64,000 bases of DNA from the NCBI GenBank assembly GCA_935421135.1, contig OW285190.1, positions 11,728,501-11,792,500 on the forward strand. Reading direction: 5' to 3'. The position numbers and the translations under genes were made by a program. The stretch comes from Bugulina stolonifera (lineage: Eukaryota; Bryozoa; Gymnolaemata; Cheilostomatida; Bugulidae). The notes beneath the pieces are model-generated. The model saw nothing but the letters and a program-made list of their open reading frames with translations. It was not told the origin of the DNA and searched no databases. Numbering within the stretch: the stretch's first letter is position 1; every line of letters begins with the position of its first letter. Below, piece by piece: positions 34,588-48,900 of this stretch.

Positions 34588-35661
34588 TGCTGCCGGGCTT
34601 CAAATATAAGTGGTTTAATACTGACATATTTTATAATGGCGTGCTTATAGGAGGATCTATGAGTGAAAGTTATCATTTAAGGCTATTTGGATAGCCTCTG
34701 GTCTGCTGGTATATTACTATTACTGGTTAGCTTGCAATAACTATAATTCTTGAGCAATTTTGTATATGTTACTGAAATAAGTACTCCATTATAATTACCA
34801 AATATAGTATATATTTTTGCCATCTAACATGTGATTCGTTGGTAATGAATATTGTCTTGTTACTAATTTTACTCTTATCCTATAAGACTAATCAACTTTT
34901 TGCAAGATTGGGTAATGGTGTGGAACCAGAATGATAGACACAAGCACTTGGTGACATTTATTTAGCTGGCATCATTTCCTGTTTAATCTAGTTCAAATGC
35001 TGCACCCATAAAATACTATGGCTGCACCTACCATAGCAGGTCTATAATTATAGTACCACAATCAATAGCATCAAACATTGGATAGCATGACCTTACCTAC
35101 ATAAATATACTGGCAGGTATTATTATTAGTAAAATTGGTGCAAACTAAACGTCCGAAGGACCAGCACATCCTGTCTTTCCAACTTTGTATCAATTTTGAT
35201 GCCAATCTTCAAAGTTTCAAATATTTTGATGCCAAGCTCTAAGCTAATAAATCTTCCACCTTTTATATGCTACCGATAGGTGATGTGATGCAAAGCGGGT
35301 ACATATACTATTAATGGACCATAGAAGGAAAGAAGGATGCTTATTAAATAGTTATTTTGTATCATGTAGGACTAAGTAGATATAGCAGTGACGTACATGA
35401 GCCGAAGACGTGATGTCAGTTTATGCTGTTGGGTGCCCAGTTTCTACGGCATAGCCAACACTAGTTGAAAATTAAATATATTATGTGGTATACATGACAC
35501 CTGCTAGATTGAAACACATTGCATTTAGTTGTAAAGAAGATCAGAGTATGGTGCACAAGGTAGAAATAAATAATATCATATAATAACGGAATGTGAAAAA
35601 CAAATAAATAAAATAAAGCATAACTTTTTTGAGAAATCGGATTGTAGAGTGGCTTACCAAT
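34588..35661. other. Intergenic between the SMIM20-like gene and the minus-strand exon
   Basis: No exon of the minus-strand candidate could be found here, though its downstream exons would be expected in this direction. Confidence 0.4.
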
Positions 35662-36400
35662 TGCATAACCGAGCAAGCTTAATACCAAGTATATAACTGT
35701 AGTTTCCAAATAAGTCAACTTCATAATAGTTCCAGATTATTCTGTCGGCCTTGGTAGTTCACCTGAAAAGAAATACATTTTGCAATAATTACAAGGAACT
35801 TCAGTTATATTCAGAAGAGAAAATTTGTATAATCATAAATTATATCCAAGTATTAGCATGATGTCAGGTAGAATCGGAATGCTGGCTCCCTTATATTCTA
35901 TAGTTATGGTATCAGTGTGCAATTTACTATAAAACGATAGCAAACGTACATTGTAAAAAGTTGTACCTGCCGATACCAATGATACTGAAAAAAATTATAG
36001 CACATGAAATACTGATATTGCTGTTGGTCTATGAAGCAAGTCCCTGTCATATTATACATGCATCATGAGTAGGCCTACACTGTATATGCATGTGACACTG
36101 TCGCACAAGTTTAGTCACATAATTATAATTATTTGTATAATCTTTTTCCTTCAAGTTCATAGTTAGGTCCACATGACCTAGCAGTTAACCTACCTGTACT
36201 TTCTTTGAAGATGTACAAGTCAAGCATAGATAAACACATGTGACCCTGCACATTAATTGTGTGTATGGATTGGGCCTAGACATGTTCCGTATACCAAGGA
36301 GTAAGTGGACCAATCACTAATATTGATATAATAATAAAGAAAATTTAACAAGAACTCACCTTCTTTCGCTGCCGTTGCTGCTGCTGTTACCTTGTAGATT
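35662..36400 (-). CDS. Candidate 5' exons of a small membrane or secreted protein
   Basis: A minus-strand exon ends in a good GTAAGC donor at about 35660. It starts with ATG at 35724 and encodes MKLTYLETTVIYLVLSLLGY then AIG, which looks like a signal peptide or signal anchor. A TTTTCAG acceptor lies upstream at about 35763. An earlier non-coding exon with donor GTGAGT at about 36361 could supply the 5' UTR, since the frame across that junction meets TGA before the ATG. I could not find the downstream exons, so the product is unknown. Confidence 0.3.
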
Positions 36401-39400
36401 GTATGAGGTATGAAGAATAGCTTATGAATATCTAATAGTATAATGCTATAGTAAAAGACAAACCAATACCAAGAATATACATGTGTATCTGGACAATAAA
36501 TAGGGATATACTTTCCTTATATATAATGGAGTGGACTCGCTTCAGTGCACATCATCACATCCTTGCTATTGCAAGATAATGATTTATTGGCAAAATTTAT
36601 GTAAAAAGTTTCAAATTTCTGACGTATGAGTTCCGATTGGTCTTGAAATAGGGCACTTGTTATGTTGCTAGTGTATAGCAGTGTATAGCTCCATTTGTTG
36701 ACAGGAAAATGCAATGTTACCATATATTGGTAAACAAATCTAGCATTCATTCCGGGACACTCTCCCACACTCTCACACCTTTGACCATTTCCGACAACTT
36801 GTATTTACGTAGAACATTATTCCCAAATATTTTACATACATGTACATACTACTGGACACTCCCTCAGTTTCATTTGAGCTTTTAGTACCTCTGTCAAATT
36901 AATTGGACAAGGTCATGGGCCTCCTTTGAGCCCTAACCCTCTCGCGTATCTGAATAGGGATACCTATGCAATCACGTATTATTCTGATCCCATGAATTGT
37001 CCATGGGCTCAGAATGCTTTTGTCAGAAAATCTGACAGGTGGGATGTTCATATTTCAATGCAAACTGGAAATTAAATATATTATCTTGTGCTGCTATTGC
37101 TGCCCTGCGTAGGCAGGAAACCCACACATGTTTACATCTCCCTATTTCCTAAAATTCTTTAAATCGTGCATCAATCTTGCATGACACTGATGACAGCACG
37201 TGGAAGTTATTGTATTGGCTTGCATTGTACAATTCATTTGTACCAGGCAGCTGTACACCAATAAACAACTATGGCATTGGAGCCACCACTCTCCTGAATA
37301 AAAGGTTCTCATATGCATCAATGGAAAACTGAATGCTTATCAAATATTAATATGGTATTATATGCATCTTTGGTACCAGGAAATGACAACGAAACTTTCA
37401 GGTTCTCACAAAGTTTTAATATCTTAATTGGCAGTAAATATACAAATGAATAGATGTAATCTCCCCATAGCATTTCTAATACTGGATTTGGATTCATTTG
37501 AATTTTTAAAATACTTGAAGAAAATCTTGAAATTTGAAGGTCCCCAGTAACAACTTCTGTATTTGACATCAGTTCTTATACATGTACATGTATGTAATAT
37601 AAGCATATTTCATTTGTTATGAAGTGTAGGATTCCACTATTACCTGAATTTACTACATGCCTTCAAGTACACTGCCTCCTTCAATAAAGTAACTAAGCAT
37701 AATATTATTGAACTAACATCTGTCAACAAAGTTCAAATGTTGATTACTAGATTAGACATACACTTTGTAGGCATATCATCAGGTAAAATCATGACACACT
37801 TCAAACTGTGTAATCTTAAACGTATACAGGAAATGTGAATAGTGCTATGGATTTCACAAAGTAACAGTTGAGGTTCTATTTGCCCTTTTCGAGAAGCATA
37901 CTACTCCCTTGTTGATAGTCCCCATTATGATCAATGAGACAAATCGGTTGGTAGAGGCATCTCTTTAGCATTCCTGCTCCTGGTATGTAGGTGGATATAA
38001 GTCCCATTACAAATGGAAATTCAATAAGTCTTCATTGTTACTTGTAAAAATATTTCTCACACCCTGAACCACCCTGAACATCCTATTGTAATATAGCATG
38101 AGTACCAATTTACTAAATAAAGGACAGTTCATAAGTTGCCCGTGTACTTGTTATGGTCTGGGAGCCCCAACTATCCCAACATATATAAATTACACATGCA
38201 GGCAGATATTGATGCATATAAACACAGTTGTAGAATACATTGCATCTTGTTACAACTGTAGACATCATATTATTACATCATTAACGACTAATTACTTAGT
38301 CTCAGTATATCTGTAGAAAAGGGAATCATCAAAGAAAGTTGGACATGATGAAGTGCTTATATTTTCCTGAATCAAAAGGAAAGTAATGATGAAGAAATAG
38401 CACAGGAAGAAATTGAGACAATCGTAAACAAAAACATTGTAAACTGTCTTCTAAGTAAATATCGTCAATACTTACTATAATATACGCATAGAGCATATCA
38501 GTTAATATTTATGACATCTGACGTTGGTGTGTTGATATGGGGGGTTACAAGAAGCAATAGAGACTAGCACTTATACCTACTCTACTGTATTAGAGACAGC
38601 CTACGCATGTACATGTACAGGCTACTGGTGGTCATGTGGAGAGTGTTCAAAGAGAAATGTACTCTTTGCACTAGAACTTGGCGAAGAAATACTTGATGTC
38701 CCCTGAGAGACGCATCGTTGCAAATCAGATCTTTAATCTGACTTTGCAAAAACTTACAAACACTTTGAAACTAGCAAAAACAGCTTTCAGGTGAAAAAGT
38801 GGTCAAAATTTGATGTTGATGCAATCTTGTCATTCAATATAATATAATGAAGGATAAGAAGGCTACCAACTCAGCAAATTAGCATGGAGAATGGGAATTT
38901 CCCAAACATAACCACTAATGGGTTGATGGGTTACTTCCCTTGTAATATTATGGCTATTGTATACAATTTTAAACAACAATTGACAATGTTCTTCCGTTAT
39001 AATCAGGTATTATGTAATACATTGTGATAAAGGCATAAAGTTCATACCAATACACTCATGATTCTATAATTGATACAATTTTATTATTCCAGGAAAAACC
39101 TACATTGCACTGTAAAGGATTATTATTTATGTCAATTATAATTAATTGTCTAACTCTAGAATATTAAAATACATCCACCATATACAATGTCCATCTTATT
39201 AAGCACAATATGATGCTGCACCCATGATATAGTTATTGTACACAAAGTTATACATGATTATTATTAGTTATTATTTTATTATTATACGTTTATAGGCAGG
39301 TCAGGTGGGAAGGTATCGTCGATATGCATCTAGAGTGACTTCAGTTTTTTGTTTTTGTTCTACTGTAGTTCTTCAAATACACCCCAGAGAAGCATCTAAA

Positions 39401-40964
39401 ATGCATAAAGTAAATTTTAGCCAAGGGCATTATTTAAAACAGTTACAGTGCGAGTGAAACATAAAAACAGTATCAAGTTTCAGCAGCCAAATTAAATCTA
39501 TTTCCAGATGGATGTGACCCCAGTGGTTGTGATCAGATAAACATGAATCAGGTATGTAGACAGAGCTGCACCATTTGTGACTCACCTAAACATGAACACA
39601 CATTAACTGAAGTTCATGAACTCAGCAAAACTGAAAACAATGTTATTAAATTCATCATATTTTCTGCAAGGTCAATGTGATGAATAGAAAATATGAACCG
39701 CTAGCTGTTTATGCAGTTACCAGGGAGTTTTCTTACATCACTGATATATATGGGATTTTATATTGGCTAGAGATCAAGAAGAAATATATATTAAAATGCA
39801 CATTATATCCTCTATTGCTCACTGCGCTATGACAATCAAGTTTCAACTCCATGAATTTAACTTTGATTCAAATTATATTACATTTTAGAGGTCTCATCTC
39901 AACTGTGTACAGAAAATTTAGGATGACAGACAAAGCTCAAATTACCATATACTGTCCGAGAACCCAATGCATGTGGACTTGATAATTAAGTATATGCGTG
40001 GATAAATATACATGTCAGCTTCTATAACGTATCAAGTTAGGCTATTTATTCTGTATCACTAGTCTAGGTCTAGGCTTGCTAATTTACATGTAGTTCAACT
40101 TAAAAACTTATTGTGTTTCTCTAAATCGCAATATACATGACGTTTAATGAAATTCCTATTATTATTGCATTGTTTATGTAAATCAATGAATGGTATTGAA
40201 CTGTATGTCACCGTGACAAAAGATGCTGCCTTTGAATTAAGTACAATCAATCAGGCAAGTCACATGATGCTTGGATACACTATGATACACATGTAACAGG
40301 TACCAAAGTGCGAACTAGACTAAATCTTCAGTATATCCTTTGACTATAAACTGTTATATACTATGAAGTAGGGTAAGTTACACAAAATCATCAGACAGAC
40401 AACTTCTAAACAAGCAAATCATGATACACTAAGTATTTGGCAGCCTACATAATATTTAATCATCAGAGTTACTAGTTTTATTAGTAGTATTAGTATGTTA
40501 GTACTTTCAAGCAGTAAGCCAGTTTGGAACCAGTGGTAGCCTTGATTGATGATAGACCTTGCAACAAAGCATTGTACGCATAACTCTAATTTAGAGGAAT
40601 TTCCATCTGCCTGAAAATGTTCTAGTACCTCATACATGTGTATATAATACACATGTATATAAAATGTAAAATTTATGTGAGCTTTAAAATAGTGCTCTAA
40701 GTTTAAAAACTGAGCAGGTTATAAAATACGTTTTATGAATAAAATAATAATAATGTTATTACTATAACTTACAGTACATATACCATGACTGTATAACCAC
40801 ACTTTCCAGTTCCCTCTCATGACTGGATTGCATGCACAATGTGATATTCACTGTTGCAGAAAGATTCTCCAGAAAATAGAGTGAGCTCTAGGTTCGCAGA
40901 TGAAATATGGATTAATAGCGATACATCTTACCTACCCCCACCCCAATCAGCAAAATATTACAAA
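36401..40964. other. Long intergenic stretch
   Basis: About 4.5 kb of AT-rich sequence rich in TACATGTA and TAGGCCTA strings. I see no gene, RNA gene or transposon I can name. Open frames at 36517-36768, 37318-37606, 38098-38316 and 40419-40652 lack motifs and splice context. Confidence 0.45.
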
Positions 40965-43035
40965 ATGCTCAAACTAATACTAATACCAGAGACTTCGTTA
41001 GTCATTCTGTTCCTCGGAGTGAGTTCAGTACCAGCAGAGCAGTGTAATATGGAGGGCTCACTATCAGCCGACACGGACTGGTATGTCTTTGAGCCTAGGT
41101 TTACGTATATGAGTAACCGAATAGTGAAGTTTCAATACAACATAACTTATGACCATCTAGAGGGTTCTGCAGAAGATCACGTCATAATATTTCTAATCAA
41201 CTACATGCCACCGAATCCAGTATTGGTGAGTCTTCAAATGTGTGCAGCTGTCAACAGCGTAAATATTCATAATTCTTGATGTAGGATACAATTCTATAAA
41301 GACTCTACTAAATCCGAAACAGTATAAAGCAAGTTTTTATATAAATTTGATGGTTGGATAAATTGAATTGCTTATTCAGAACAATTCATTCAATTGCAGA
41401 AGGCTAAACCTTCGTGCAAGAGTAATAAGTTATATTTCAAATTTAGATTTGGGAAGCAAGACTACAGCATGCATTATAGCAATAGTAGCCTAACTTATGT
41501 GCATGTACATGTATATACATGTACATGTAATTGGCTTGTTTTGCAAATGAAACTTTCTATAAGTAATGTTATAAGGTGTCTTCGTGACTTAAATTTCAGA
41601 CCCAGTTCAATTTGCGAAAATATTTTCCGGCAAAATTCTCATTTCCGCTCGAAGAAATTAGGTGTGCCGATGAACTAGGGATGGCTTTCTCCGGCCAAGC
41701 AAAGCTCCAGGCCAATAACCCTTCTGACCTTGGCCGGACGGCCATTTTGTAATTTTTATTTACAACCCGGGTCCGTCTAAGAGGCCGTGAAGACACCTAT
41801 AGCAATATCATTGAAGGGCAAATGGCATCACACAAACTTTGGAGTTGTCTTCTTTGTGAGCTTCGCGTATTCTCTGTAATCTCCAAGTGTGATATTTTTG
41901 TAATAATCATACAATTCTATGGTTTAATATCAACATGAATACTTACACGTTGATTGTCAAAACCTTAGGTCGATAATATTTTGGCAGGATTATGAGTATC
42001 AATATCATTATACATGTACATATGCACATAAGAATAGACAAAATCAAACAGGACGATATTACTATTTTTAGGATGATAAGGGTTTGACTTGCACTGAGAG
42101 AGTAGCCAAAAGTAATGCTGATAGCAGACGCAACCTAAAATTCGTTCTCAATCTAGAAGACTTCTGGTCTGGTTGTGAACGGATTAGTTCATCAAAACTT
42201 ACATGTATTGCTGGGAGGACCTTTTCAACTCAAGGCAATGCTACATTTGTAACAGTGGCTTCCAGGTAATGTCCATCAAAACAAACTTATTTTGAACCAA
42301 ATTCAAGTCACAGATTTATACATGTTGGTGCTGGGTATATATGCGCATACATAATATACAAATGTATATATTAGGTTACTTACAAATAGATTATATAAAA
42401 GTTGATATTGTAGCACTTTTATATCAACAATATAATTATGTTGTTTTTGCAACCCAACTTTCAGGCACAGACAAACTTGCTCAAGAACCTTTTGAGCCAC
42501 ATCTGATACAGGCATCCAAACACACTGGCCTGGGCCAAACACCAAACTTTTAATTTAATGTGATAAACTGGGTGGGCTAATGAGCGAGGAATAGCTTCTT
42601 ACGACCAAACAAAATCCTAGGTCACTAGCCTCTTTGGCCTAGGCCGGGTGGCCACCTTAGAATTTTTATTCTGTTCAGTCCCTCTCCAAAGGGTTGCGAA
42701 GACACTAATATCATTGGTACAGGGAGTGAATTAGGCTGAGTTGCTTCTTTAGGTGTGGTGCTTCCAGAGTAGAACTTGATTACTATCAGATTGGATTCAC
42801 AGGCTATGAAGGAGAATGTGAGGGAATCCTGTCCCAAGGCAAAACACAGACGACTCCCAAGATGAACAACAATATCTTGATTGTAATTATAGCATGTGTG
42901 ATGAACAGCACTATTATTTTAATAGTGGCTATATACCTGGGGTGCAGACGTTGGCGATTACATAAGATACCACAGCCTAGTCTTTCAGACACCGTTGCTC
43001 TTCAGTCTATGAGCCCTAGCTACTTGAATTCATGA
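40965..43035 (+). CDS. Unrecognised type I single-pass membrane protein, 240 aa
   Basis: Exons 40965-41225, 42072-42265, 42768-43035; CDS 723 nt, in phase throughout. Residues 1-24 form a convincing signal peptide (MLKLILIPETSLVILFLGVS). The ectodomain of about 150 residues has cysteines in EQCNMEG, GLTCTERV, SGCERI, KLTCIAG and EGECEGI, and N-glycosylation sequons NIT (59-61) and NAT. The transmembrane helix is NILIVIIACVMNSTIILIVA. The cytoplasmic tail of about 35 residues (CRRWRLHKIP...SMSPSYLNS) carries serine- and tyrosine-containing short motifs. I recognise no domain. The small receptor-like layout could be a lineage-specific surface protein. The downstream initiator was chosen because the frame upstream of it lacks signal-peptide character. 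Confidence 0.7.
41574..41797. mobile_element. Short MITE (about 224 bp) in intron 1 of the membrane-protein gene
   Basis: Inverted termini AGGTGTCTTCGTGAC / GCCGTGAAGACACCT. The interior is GC-richer than its surroundings (GGCCGGACGGCC). A partial relative lies at about 42595-42712 in intron 2 of the same gene (GGCCGGGTGGCC, AATTTTTATT, GCGAAGACACTAATATCATTG). Target duplication is unclear (ATA or TA). Confidence 0.65.
42595..42712. mobile_element. Partial copy of the 224-bp MITE in intron 2
   Basis: It shares the right half of the element at 41574-41797, ending GAAGACACTAATATCATTG versus GAAGACACCTATAGCAATATC. The left terminus is missing or decayed. Confidence 0.5.
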
Positions 43036-44009
43036 CAGAAGAAATGTGGAAACTAGGTTTTCGAAACTCATAAGTAAAGGCAATTTGTCAAAATCTCATA
43101 TAACTTTTCTTCTTGCATAAATTTTCAATTTCTTGTGTATTAAATGTTCTTTACAACACATGCCATAAACGTAATTAAGGGGAGGATTCTCAGATGAAGA
43201 TGTACAGATACATGTAAGTCCTAACTGGCTGGCTCTCCTGTTGTCTGATACAAATATTTGAACTGTATAGTAAGTATTTTAAGACACATTTGGGTATTTG
43301 CACTTCACAAACAATTCTTTGTTTCATATCAGAATTATAGATGTACATTTTGTACAGTGTGAATATTACAATATTGTTGTAGGTTTGCATATTTTTGTAA
43401 ATGCAAAAGGGGAAATGTAGAAAAGAACTCAGGGGTGAAACATTTATGACTGAGTGAGTTTTATTGTCAGTTTATAGCATTAGTCCAAATAAATACATTG
43501 ATGTACGTACATGTATGCATAACATGATTGATAAACACTCTGAATTATAGAAGAAATCAAAAAGTTTTGGTAAATTAAACTAATGGTATAGACTGCTAAA
43601 AGCTGAAGCTATAATGTGGAATACCTAGCAAGATATAGTCAATTCAAATGATTTACTCCAAATCTCCGGTGCCGATATAAATACACATATACAGCAGATA
43701 TCATCATATTCCACACTTCAGTCAGCGAGCATAAACAGATTTGAAAGTGTACAAGGAAAATTGAGCGAATAACTTATCAATAAAACCAAAAACATGGGTA
43801 TTTAGATGTGAACAACATTGACCTCAATAATACAAAACCGACTCCCATGATGGACGATAAGAAATTTCCTAATTATATATCGGAATAAATGTTCTATAAG
43901 AGGCTAAAATCCTTTTTGGCACACTTCTTATAGCCAATGAGTAATTTGGATACTACAAGTTGAGGTGTTGATATAAAGATCGCAGATAAAGTATCTGTAT
44001 CAGATCGGT
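43036..44009. other. Intergenic between the membrane-protein gene and citrate synthase (convergent)
   Basis: About 970 bp of shared 3' flank, with no additional gene seen. Confidence 0.5.
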
Positions 44010-45894
44010 TTACTTAGCTCCTACTAGTTTCTTAAGTCCAGCAGTGCTCATAGACTTGGGTCTTTCCAGAGGTAGTCCTAGAGCTCTGTCCCAGATGAGT
44101 GAGGAGAGGACACCGAGAGCCCTCGATACACCAAACAGTACGGTGTAGTAGTTCATCTCGGTCATGCCATAGTACTGCAACAGACAGACAGACAGATGTG
44201 TAAAAGCTAGCAACAGGAACAGAATCTTTCATGTTGATGAAAGTAAGAATTTTAATAATAATGTTTTGATTGACCTAATAATTAATTGTTCAGTTCTTCT
44301 CCAAGAGAAATAGAGATACTTACATGTCGATTGTAAATTGGTATAAAGAAAACATTCATATGAAAGTGTATTAGTACAGCATATAGTATTACAGATTTAT
44401 ATTGGCATAATGCTAATCAAGTTATGCTTGGGGATATTACATTGCTTAGGATAAAGCAGATGGTGACAAGCTATTGATTGAAATTTGAAGTTGTCTTCTC
44501 CTAGTTTCATTTCAGATGTGACTATAATCTCAGAAGGGAATATGAGACAACAAATTCCATGTAGTAACAGCCTTTTAATATAATGGAGATATCAATATTA
44601 GAAAGTATAAGAACAAAGTGTAGTTATTTACCTGGAGTAGTACACCACTATGAGCATCTACATTAGGCCAAGGGTTGGCAGCCTTGCCATGCTCTCTCAG
44701 AACGTCTGGTACAATGTGGTAAAGTTGGGATACTAGTTTAAACATGGGGTCATCAGGAAGATGTTTGAGGGCAAACTCTCTCTGTACCATATATCTGGGG
44801 TCGGTTTTACGGAGGACAGCGTGTCCGTACCCTGGGATCACCTACAAGTATACAAGTAGTAAAGAGGTTGTGTAACGATAGCCTAACACTCTAGGTGAAG
44901 CATTAGAGAGAATTACAGATAATGTCTGTACAACAAATAATAAGCATGCAGTATAATAACTGAATTTGAGGTCAAATGTAATGACATCCAAACAATAAAA
45001 CACAAGATGATGGATTTGTTACTAATTTAGAGTTTTCAATACCTACATGTAGGTTTAGGTTTAGCATGACTAGTGATCATATACCCTATGAAGTATTTTC
45101 TTTGTACACATCACTACTAGCAGTACTTGTGTCCAGAGCTTGGTAACGGTAATCCAAAAGTATGTGCGGGGACAATATATAATATATTTCCTAAGACCGA
45201 TGAAAAACTGATAATTTAATTTTCCACTGTTTGATGGTCACATGACACTGTTTGATGGTCACATGACACTGTTTGATGGTCACATGACACTGTTTGATAG
45301 TCACATGACACTGTTTGATGGTCACATGACACTGCTTGATGGTCACATGCACTGTTTGATGGTCACATGACACTGTTTGATGGTCACATGACACTGTTTG
45401 ATAGTCACATAAACTTTGTGTAAGTTTTGAGGGAGAGAGTACCTACCCCAGTTTTGAGTGTCTCCCAGACAAATTCCTTCAGCTGGTCTTCTGTGAAGCT
45501 GTCGTGTTCACTGTGTACTTTATTCAGCCATATTAGCACCTCCTGATTGGCCAGACCATGCAGTGGGCCAGCCAATCCGTTCATGGAGGCAGCGAAAGAG
45601 AGGTAAGGGTCACTGAGAGCGGAACCAACCAGATGACAAGTATGAGCGCTCACGTTTCCTCCCTCATGATCTCTAAACAGAACAACCATATTATGATACA
45701 GCTATCATAAAGATCACCAGTAGTCCGGCAAGTAGTCTATCACGATGAATAAAATATAACATTTAGTATGATCCATATGTTAGTAAATGTCATGTGAAAT
45801 GACACCACAACATCACACACACAGAGATCACTGCTTTATTTGATCTACACTTTATAAAACTGTTTGAATAAATTGTGAGGCTTCAAACCCATAA

Positions 45895-45929
<35 letters not shown>

Positions 45930-48900
45930 AAGAGAAATAGGTGAGAGAAACATCGAAACCTTACGTGTGGATGGTGAGGTAGAGTCTCATCAACTCAGTG
46001 AAGTTTACATTGTCATAGCCCAACATCTTCACAAAGTTGGCCGACCAATCAAGATCAGGATCAATGGGGGCCACCTTGCTATCTCTGTATAGGTTTCTAT
46101 AGATGATTGCGGCTACAGTTGGGAGTTTAGCAATCAGGTTCATGCTGTCTTCGTATGCATACTACAAACATAGTACATCTGAGGATAAAGTCTATGTGAC
46201 CAGCTTACAATCTGAGACCTGTTACATGCACATTCTATCTCATCTCACTAGTACAGCTTTCAGGAGTTAGTGAACCTATATGCTAGACACCAGTAGACAG
46301 GTTAAAACCTTCATGGTATGCATAGCTTATCAATCAATCAACTGTGTCAGGTATGATCAACTGAATAGTGTAGCATAATTATGCTATATTTCTAGTAGGA
46401 TAAAATATTTTCTGTGCAAGAGAAGACAACTCCATGCCAGAAGTGGGCCTATTAATAGCTCACCTGCCAGTATTCGGATTTCTTAACTCCATCAGAATAT
46501 GCTTTACTAAACAGACTCTCGGTGCTGAGAGCATTGCAAGCTGCACTTAGCTGTGCCATTGGGTGCACTGTGGATGGAAAGTTGTTCAACATAGTCACCA
46601 CATGGGTTGGCACATCTGCCCTATCAGCCCATTCCTATAATATTATACAATGTAGTATGTTTGCTACTATGCTAACATTTGAAGTGCATTGATTTATATC
46701 AATACAATGTTTACGTAGTCATACTTTAATGTGACATAATATCAAGCAGACTTGCATGATACATAAACAAGTCGTTGAACAGGCAAAACCAATTAGTTCA
46801 ATTTAAAAAAGGATTAACAGTTGACCTGTATGTATAATTAGTTGTATATTCAGCATGTAAAGACTGAGGACTTAAGAACATAGCCAGCACGCCAACCTCG
46901 AGTCTAGACACAACTTTACTATAATAGGCTATCTAGTAAACAGTCTTTACCTTGGATATAGCTTTAGTTTGGGCCTCACTGGGGATGTCACCAGTACAAA
47001 GGAGCCAGAAAAGAGCCTCCGGAAGTGGTTCATCACCTCCTGGAGCTTTCGGTAGCCAGTCCTGACATTCTGGGATACTGTGGCCTCTGAACCTAATGCC
47101 TTCTTCAGGATCTAATACACTAGTCTCAGTAACCAGCCCCTTCATGCCTCTCATACCTCCATACATCTAAGGGCAGATAATAGTAATCATTATAAACTAG
47201 CCAATCTAATGGGTATCATAATATATTCTAGTTGGACTGAGGAATGCCAGGTTGAAATTCATTTGCATAAAATTACTAGTAGCCTATTCCACAACTGGAG
47301 TGATTTGCCTAATACCAAACAATTGAATAACGCAGATCAATAATAATGTCGATGGACCAATATGCTCTGCAATTAGGGTTTAAGCAATAGATGGAAGTAT
47401 CCAGCCTTTACTATACAAAGGAGGCGAGTTCATAAAACAGTAGGCCTCACTCCTTTCTATTCAGTTTTCTGAAAACTAGTTCAATGTGTATGAAATCTTA
47501 TGAAATGATAATGAATTGGTATGGCATATGAAAGCGGAACGTGTCTGCTGGTCAAAGTCCAACTATTTAGTACAGTACTTATCTAACTATTTATAAGATT
47601 ACATGCCTAGTAAGGGTGAACACAAGGCTGTGAAATATACTGTATAGTCAAGGTTCTACATGTATACATATAATGTGTTAGTGACATATGATAAAATGTA
47701 CTATGCCTGCTCACCTGCTGTATATCAAACATTCTCGTAAACTCAAACGAAATAAATCTTCTATAAATTTAGTGCAGAAATCAACATTAGGTAGGTAGGC
47801 CTAATAATGATGGCATACTGTAATTAACATTTTTAACACTCTTACCATATCAACTGTGATTTCACCAACTTTGGCATCCCCATACTGCTTTCTGAAAGCA
47901 GCTACTTCTTGTTGAAAAGCAGGAACCTTCTCTGCTAGCACTGCCTTCAGATCCTACAGAAATCAGTTTCTCTATTAGAACCAATGAGCATGTACACATA
48001 AGAGTAGTTATTTGTAGGCCAAACATGTGCATTGCAGGCAGAGCTACATGTATATAAATTCGTCTGAAAGAGTAGGTAGAATCAACAAATTTCACCTAAT
48101 GTAACTAGAGGTGAGACTACCATACAGTCAATAACTTCAATATAAATTGGGGACATATACATGGAGTAGTGTTGGTTTACTTACTGTGTTTTGATTACTC
48201 GAGTTTTTCCTAATAGCAACTGTTGCAGAAGGAACAAATCTCTGAAAATAAAAGTTGTCTGTATGAGGTCATAGAATGCAATATATCAGCAGTACTCAAT
48301 GGAGTTGTGCAACTATGATTATCATATCTGGACTGAACTTTCGTACAATTATTGGTGTGGAGTCACCATCATACACTGAAATGCCATTTGTTGGAGCAAG
48401 TAGTGAACACCAGAAAAATGATAGAGTTCAAACAAATTAAAATACATGCTACAACAAGAAGTTCAAAGTTGTGCCCAAAAGCCAAAGGGTAAAACAGAGA
48501 AGAGTTTTTGAATGTTAAACATGCACAGTTGTAGAGTGAAGGGTGGATAGTATAATGCAAATGCAATAATAGATGAATGCATAAAATAACCATCAAGAAA
48601 CGGGGAATGCCCCACTTTTTAATTTGCCTGTAGGCCTTATAAATAGGCCCTACACTAAAAGCAGATACTCTTTGCAAGTTTTTACCTTTGCAAATGCAGC
48701 GAGTCAAAATTCACCAATAATTTTTATTGCAATCAAATTTTTCTTTCAAAACAATTTATCTCATTACTTTTTTGAGCCCAACATAGCTGCATGTAATTAG
48801 CTATATGGCATATAGGTGGTTATTTAAAGAGCTGCAGGTACTTGCTGAAAATAATTGGTAAGTAGTATGGAGTAGGAGTTTAGTCAGAGGATTTGTGAAC

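Noticed and set aside
45191..45394. Open frame encoding repeated HVTIKQC
   Set aside because: Translation of the 21-bp minisatellite in a citrate synthase intron.
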